Positions 22,561-25,149 of a DNA stretch of 25,149 bases are shown here, piece after piece (within the stretch, counting starts at the first letter, position 1; every line of letters begins with the position of its first letter). Where the stretch lies: assembly GCA_905214195.1 (NCBI GenBank), contig CAJMLH010000033.1, positions 1-25,149 on the forward strand. The letters are read 5' to 3'. The position numbers and the translations under genes were made by a program. Origin of the DNA: an uncultured bacterium. GTDB taxonomy: Bacteria > Bacillota > Clostridia > Peptostreptococcales > Anaerovoracaceae. Below the pieces are notes generated by a model. That model saw only the letters and a list, made by a program, of their open reading frames with translations. It ran no database searches and had not been told where the DNA came from.

Positions 22561-23892
22561 ATGACAGCAAACATTAAGACAGCAATAGACAAAATACATG
22601 AGTTTCAGCGATTCGGAAGCATTCTCGGACTGGAGAGAATGACAAGCCTTCTGGAAATACTGGGAAATCCGCAGGAAGAATTGAAAGTCATACATGTTGC
22701 GGGAACAAACGGAAAAGGTTCGGTTTGCAGATACATATACAATGTGCTTCTGACAGCAGGATACAAGACCGGAATATATATTTCCCCATTTATAGAAGAG
22801 TTTAATGAGCGAATCGAAATAAATGGAAAATACATAAGAGACGATGAACTGGCGTATTATACAGAAAGAGTTTTGGATGCCGTCAAAATAATGACTGACA
22901 AAGGAGAACAGTCGCCGACAGAATTTGAGGTAATTACAGCTGTGGCTTTTTTATACTTCAAAGAGCAGGAATGTGATTATGTAGTTCTTGAGGTGGGTCT
23001 TGGGGGAAAAGGAGACTCTACCAATGTATGCAAAGAGCCGCTGATAACAGTTATCACATCAATTTCCATGGATCACACAGACCGTCTTGGCAATACAATA
23101 GAAGAGATAGCGGCAGAAAAAGCAGGCATAATAAAAGACGGATGTCCTGTGATTACAAGTGCAAAGGATTTAAGAGCTCTCAGAGTTATCGAGGACACAG
23201 CTGAATCCTGCGGAAGCTTTTTCTTTGAGACAAGAAATCTGCCTGTAAATGTGAAATCAGAATCTCTTTGGGGAAGTAAGTTTGATGTTGATATACAAGG
23301 CATTATGTTTGAGAATATAGAAATAAGTATGGCGGGCATACATCAGATAGAAAATGCAGTAACCGCAATATGTGCACTTAATATCTTGGAGGAAAGAGGA
23401 AGTGTTAAGATAAGCAGAAAAGCTTTATATGAGGGTCTTAAGACTGCCGGACAGCCGGGAAGATTTGAAGTGTTTTCTGTATCGTCTTTAAATGGAAAGG
23501 AGCATATTGTTGTAATTGACGGCGCTCATAATTTTGATGGGGCAAAGGCTTTAACAAATGCGGCAAAAGACTTTTTCAGCGGTAAAAAAATCCTCATGGT
23601 TACAGGAGTTCTCGCCGATAAAGATGTAGATGGCATAACTGACTGTTTTGCTGATATAACAAAAGATTTTGTGGTTACAGAGCCGGATAATCCAAGAAAG
23701 CTGCCTGCCGCAGAGCTTGCTCAGACACTTGAAAACAAAGGATGCAGATGTATCAAGGCTCCTGATATAAAAGATGCTTATGAAAAAGCTCTGATAAAAA
23801 GAGACGAATATGATGTTACAATATATGCCGGATCGCTTTACATGATAGGAAAGGTGAGAACTATGCTTAGAAAGGAGAAAACCGATGTTTAA
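22561..23892 (+). CDS. folC: Folylpolyglutamate synthase / dihydrofolate synthase
   Basis: This 443-residue Mur-ligase-like enzyme adds glutamates to folates and may also join dihydropteroate with glutamate. The ATP-binding loop is GTNGKGS (48-54). Other marks are SMDHTDRLGNTIEEIAAEKA (about 173-192), GQPGRFE (about 300-306), and DGAHN (about 320-324), the last two in the C-terminal domain. The start is ATG 22561 with AAGGAG upstream; an earlier in-frame ATG at 22510 would read through the hairpin at 22492-22526 and adds 17 unconserved residues. valS-folC is a common gene order in Firmicutes. It overlaps the GNAT gene by eight bases. Confidence 0.94.
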   Translation: MTANIKTAIDKIHEFQRFGSILGLERMTSLLEILGNPQEELKVIHVAGTNGKGSVCRYIYNVLLTAGYKTGIYISPFIEEFNERIEINGKYIRDDELAYYTERVLDAVKIMTDKGEQSPTEFEVITAVAFLYFKEQECDYVVLEVGLGGKGDSTNVCKEPLITVITSISMDHTDRLGNTIEEIAAEKAGIIKDGCPVITSAKDLRALRVIEDTAESCGSFFFETRNLPVNVKSESLWGSKFDVDIQGIMFENIEISMAGIHQIENAVTAICALNILEERGSVKISRKALYEGLKTAGQPGRFEVFSVSSLNGKEHIVVIDGAHNFDGAKALTNAAKDFFSGKKILMVTGVLADKDVDGITDCFADITKDFVVTEPDNPRKLPAAELAQTLENKGCRCIKAPDIKDAYEKALIKRDEYDVTIYAGSLYMIGKVRTMLRKEKTDV

Positions 23893-24328
23893 ATTCACAC
23901 TTAAATCCACCGATGAATATGAAAGGCTGGTTAAATTTTTTGTTGAAAACCAACTGGAGTTTGACGGAGATGAAGAAGTAGATACAGATATTCTTAAATG
24001 CTGGAAAGTAACCCACACGGGAGATGTCCTTGTAGGAGGGTGCGTTCTTGCACTGAGAGAGGGCAAATACATAATAGACGGAATTGCAGTGGACAAATTG
24101 TTCAGAAAATTCGGTATAGGTAAGATAATGATGGATAAAGCTGTCAAAGAAGTAAAACAAAGAGGGGGAAATGAGTTGTTTTTGGTGGCAAGAGCTCCTG
24201 AGTTTTTCAGAACTATCGGATTTGAAACCGTAAGTGCCGATAGAGCTCCTTTGTTCTTTGAATGTGCTCAGTGTCCTCAGTATCAAAAAACATGTCATCC
24301 GGAAATAATGAGATTGGAGATAAGCTGA
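23885..24328 (+). CDS. GNAT-family N-acetyltransferase
   Basis: The 147-residue protein has the GNAT fold: the segment IIDGIAVDKLFRKFGIGKIM (63-82) includes the acetyl-CoA binding loop RKFGIG (74-79), and the end of the fold is APEFFRTIGFETV (104-116). A short C-terminal tail carries a cysteine cluster, C127-x2-C130-x6-C137-H138, which could bind a metal or a redox partner. The substrate is unknown. ATG 23885 lies inside the end of folC, and its stop shares bases with the ThrE start (TGATG), so the three genes look translationally coupled. Confidence 0.85.
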   Translation: MFKFTLKSTDEYERLVKFFVENQLEFDGDEEVDTDILKCWKVTHTGDVLVGGCVLALREGKYIIDGIAVDKLFRKFGIGKIMMDKAVKEVKQRGGNELFLVARAPEFFRTIGFETVSADRAPLFFECAQCPQYQKTCHPEIMRLEIS

Positions 24329-25089
24329 TGAATTATTCCAAATTGCTCCAGGCAATACTTGATATTGCCGAGGAAATGCTTATATGCGGAGCGGAAGTTG
24401 AGAGGGTGGAGGACAGCATCGAGCGTATGTGTGACGCATACGGATGTACCCGCACAAACGCTTTTATAATAACCTCCAATATACAGGTGACATTCGAGGA
24501 TCCGGATGGAAATATTATAACTCAGATAAGAAGAATAGTAAGAAATGATGTCAATTTTGACAGATTGGATTATTTAAATGACTTATCAAGATATATATGT
24601 GCCAACAAGCCGTCGCTTCCGGAACTTATGGATAAGTACGAAGAGGTAATGAACAGAAAACAGCTTCCTGTGTGGGTTGAATATATGGGTGCTGTACTGG
24701 CATCTTCCGGATTTGCTGTATTTTTTGGCGGAAATCTTGCAGACGGTTTTTATGCGGCAGCACTCGGAATCATAATTACTGCCGTTGAGAGAAGTTTCGG
24801 AAAATATGAAAAAAATGCCTTGGCATTGACATTCATTTCATCTGTAATAGCAGGTTTTGCCGCAGTTATGGCGGTGCCCCTTGGAATAGCTGTTCATATA
24901 GATAAGGTTATGATAGGAGGTATAATGCTTCTTATACCGGGAATAGCCATGACAAATTCGATTCGTGATATGCTTGCAGGCGATATCGGGACAGGACTTC
25001 TCCGACTTGCAAATACACTTCTTGTTGCGGCTGCGGTTGCATGTGGATTTGCTTTGCCTATGATACTTACGGGAGGTGCAGCATTGTGA
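24328..25089 (+). CDS. ThrE-type threonine/serine exporter, larger subunit
   Basis: The 253-residue protein corresponds to the N-terminal part of ThrE exporters, which release threonine and serine across the membrane. The first 115 residues are soluble and begin with the family pattern MLICGAEVERVEDSI (17-31). Hydrophobic segments follow at about 115-133, 140-153, 165-185, 193-209 and 225-246, with the conserved PGIAMTNSIRDMLAGD (204-219). In many Firmicutes the exporter is split into two genes, and the second part starts here with a GTGA overlap (25086). I chose ATG 24328, with GGAGATAAGC before it, over an upstream ATG at 24262 that lies within the GNAT gene. Confidence 0.88.
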   Translation: MNYSKLLQAILDIAEEMLICGAEVERVEDSIERMCDAYGCTRTNAFIITSNIQVTFEDPDGNIITQIRRIVRNDVNFDRLDYLNDLSRYICANKPSLPELMDKYEEVMNRKQLPVWVEYMGAVLASSGFAVFFGGNLADGFYAAALGIIITAVERSFGKYEKNALALTFISSVIAGFAAVMAVPLGIAVHIDKVMIGGIMLLIPGIAMTNSIRDMLAGDIGTGLLRLANTLLVAAAVACGFALPMILTGGAAL

Positions 25090-25149
25090 TAATACAGGTA
25101 ATGGCGGCAACAGTAGGTTCTCTTGGATTTGCCATATTTTTAAAAATGA
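25086..25149 (+). CDS. ThrE-type exporter, smaller subunit (partial)
   Basis: A GTG start overlaps the previous stop by four bases (GTGA). The 21 visible residues VIIQVMAATVGSLGFAIFLK and M are hydrophobic, as expected for the first membrane helix of the second half of a split ThrE exporter. The gene runs off the window, so its length is unknown. Confidence 0.7.
   Translation, partial: MIIQVMAATVGSLGFAIFLKM

Noticed and set aside
1..25149. CRISPR arrays, insertion sequences, toxin-antitoxin or phage modules
   Set aside because: No regularly spaced repeats, transposase genes, terminal inverted repeats or phage genes were found. The only tyrosine recombinase is XerD-like and sits in its normal chromosomal neighbourhood.

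Overview
The window comes from a low-GC Gram-positive chromosome, most likely a Clostridia member. The evidence is strong Shine-Dalgarno sites (AGGAGG type), an AT-rich base composition, sporulation genes (spoVS, a spoIIM-like gene), a glycine riboswitch, a valine T-box leader, and Firmicutes gene orders (rplS-rbgA-rnhB; nudF/spoIIM/xerD; valS-folC). I cannot name the genus. Nearly everything is core or conserved-accessory chromosome. I see no phage, plasmid, insertion sequence or CRISPR array.

Layout. 1-600: the end of an rRNA operon (3' part of 5S rRNA), tRNA-Glu(UUC), a decayed tRNA-like sequence, tRNA-Leu(UAG), and a GC-rich structured element containing an antisense copy of the tRNA-Leu T-arm. 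600-4515: a glycine riboswitch in front of a Na+/alanine-glycine symporter, then a YbaK-type aminoacyl-tRNA deacylase and a GPH sugar/cation symporter. 4527-5715 (minus strand): tRNA-Glu(CUC) and a YprB-like RNase H-fold exonuclease. 5716-6036 is a divergent intergenic region with several perfect inverted repeats. 6037-8555: spoVS, nudF, a spoIIM-like gene on the opposite strand, and a XerD-like recombinase that lacks expected catalytic residues. 8600-12276: rplS, rbgA, rnhB and fhs. 12399-14782: a membrane-anchored XRE regulator and rarA. 14868-17444: a mepRA-like MarR/MATE efflux operon with a clear operator, followed by a CatA-like acetyltransferase broken by a one-base frameshift at a slippery T6A site. 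17483-19415: a divergent CDF transporter and folD. 19452-25149: T-box-controlled valS, folC, a GNAT acetyltransferase, and a two-part ThrE-type exporter whose second gene runs off the end.

How the genes fit together. One theme is one-carbon/folate metabolism: fhs makes 10-formyl-THF, folD interconverts methenyl- and methylene-THF, folC polyglutamates folates, and glycine (another C1 source) uptake is under riboswitch control. A second theme is translation: tRNAs, ValRS with its T-box, L19, RbgA and YbaK. A third is sporulation and chromosome maintenance: SpoVS, SpoIIM, XerD-like, RarA, RNase HII. A small defence-type block (MarR, MATE, CatA-like, CDF) sits between rarA and folD. I did not find a clearly new multi-gene system. 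The items most worth a second look are the CatA frameshift, the catalytic-residue losses in the XerD-like protein and FolD, the Cys-rich insert in ValRS, and the tRNA-derived repeat element.
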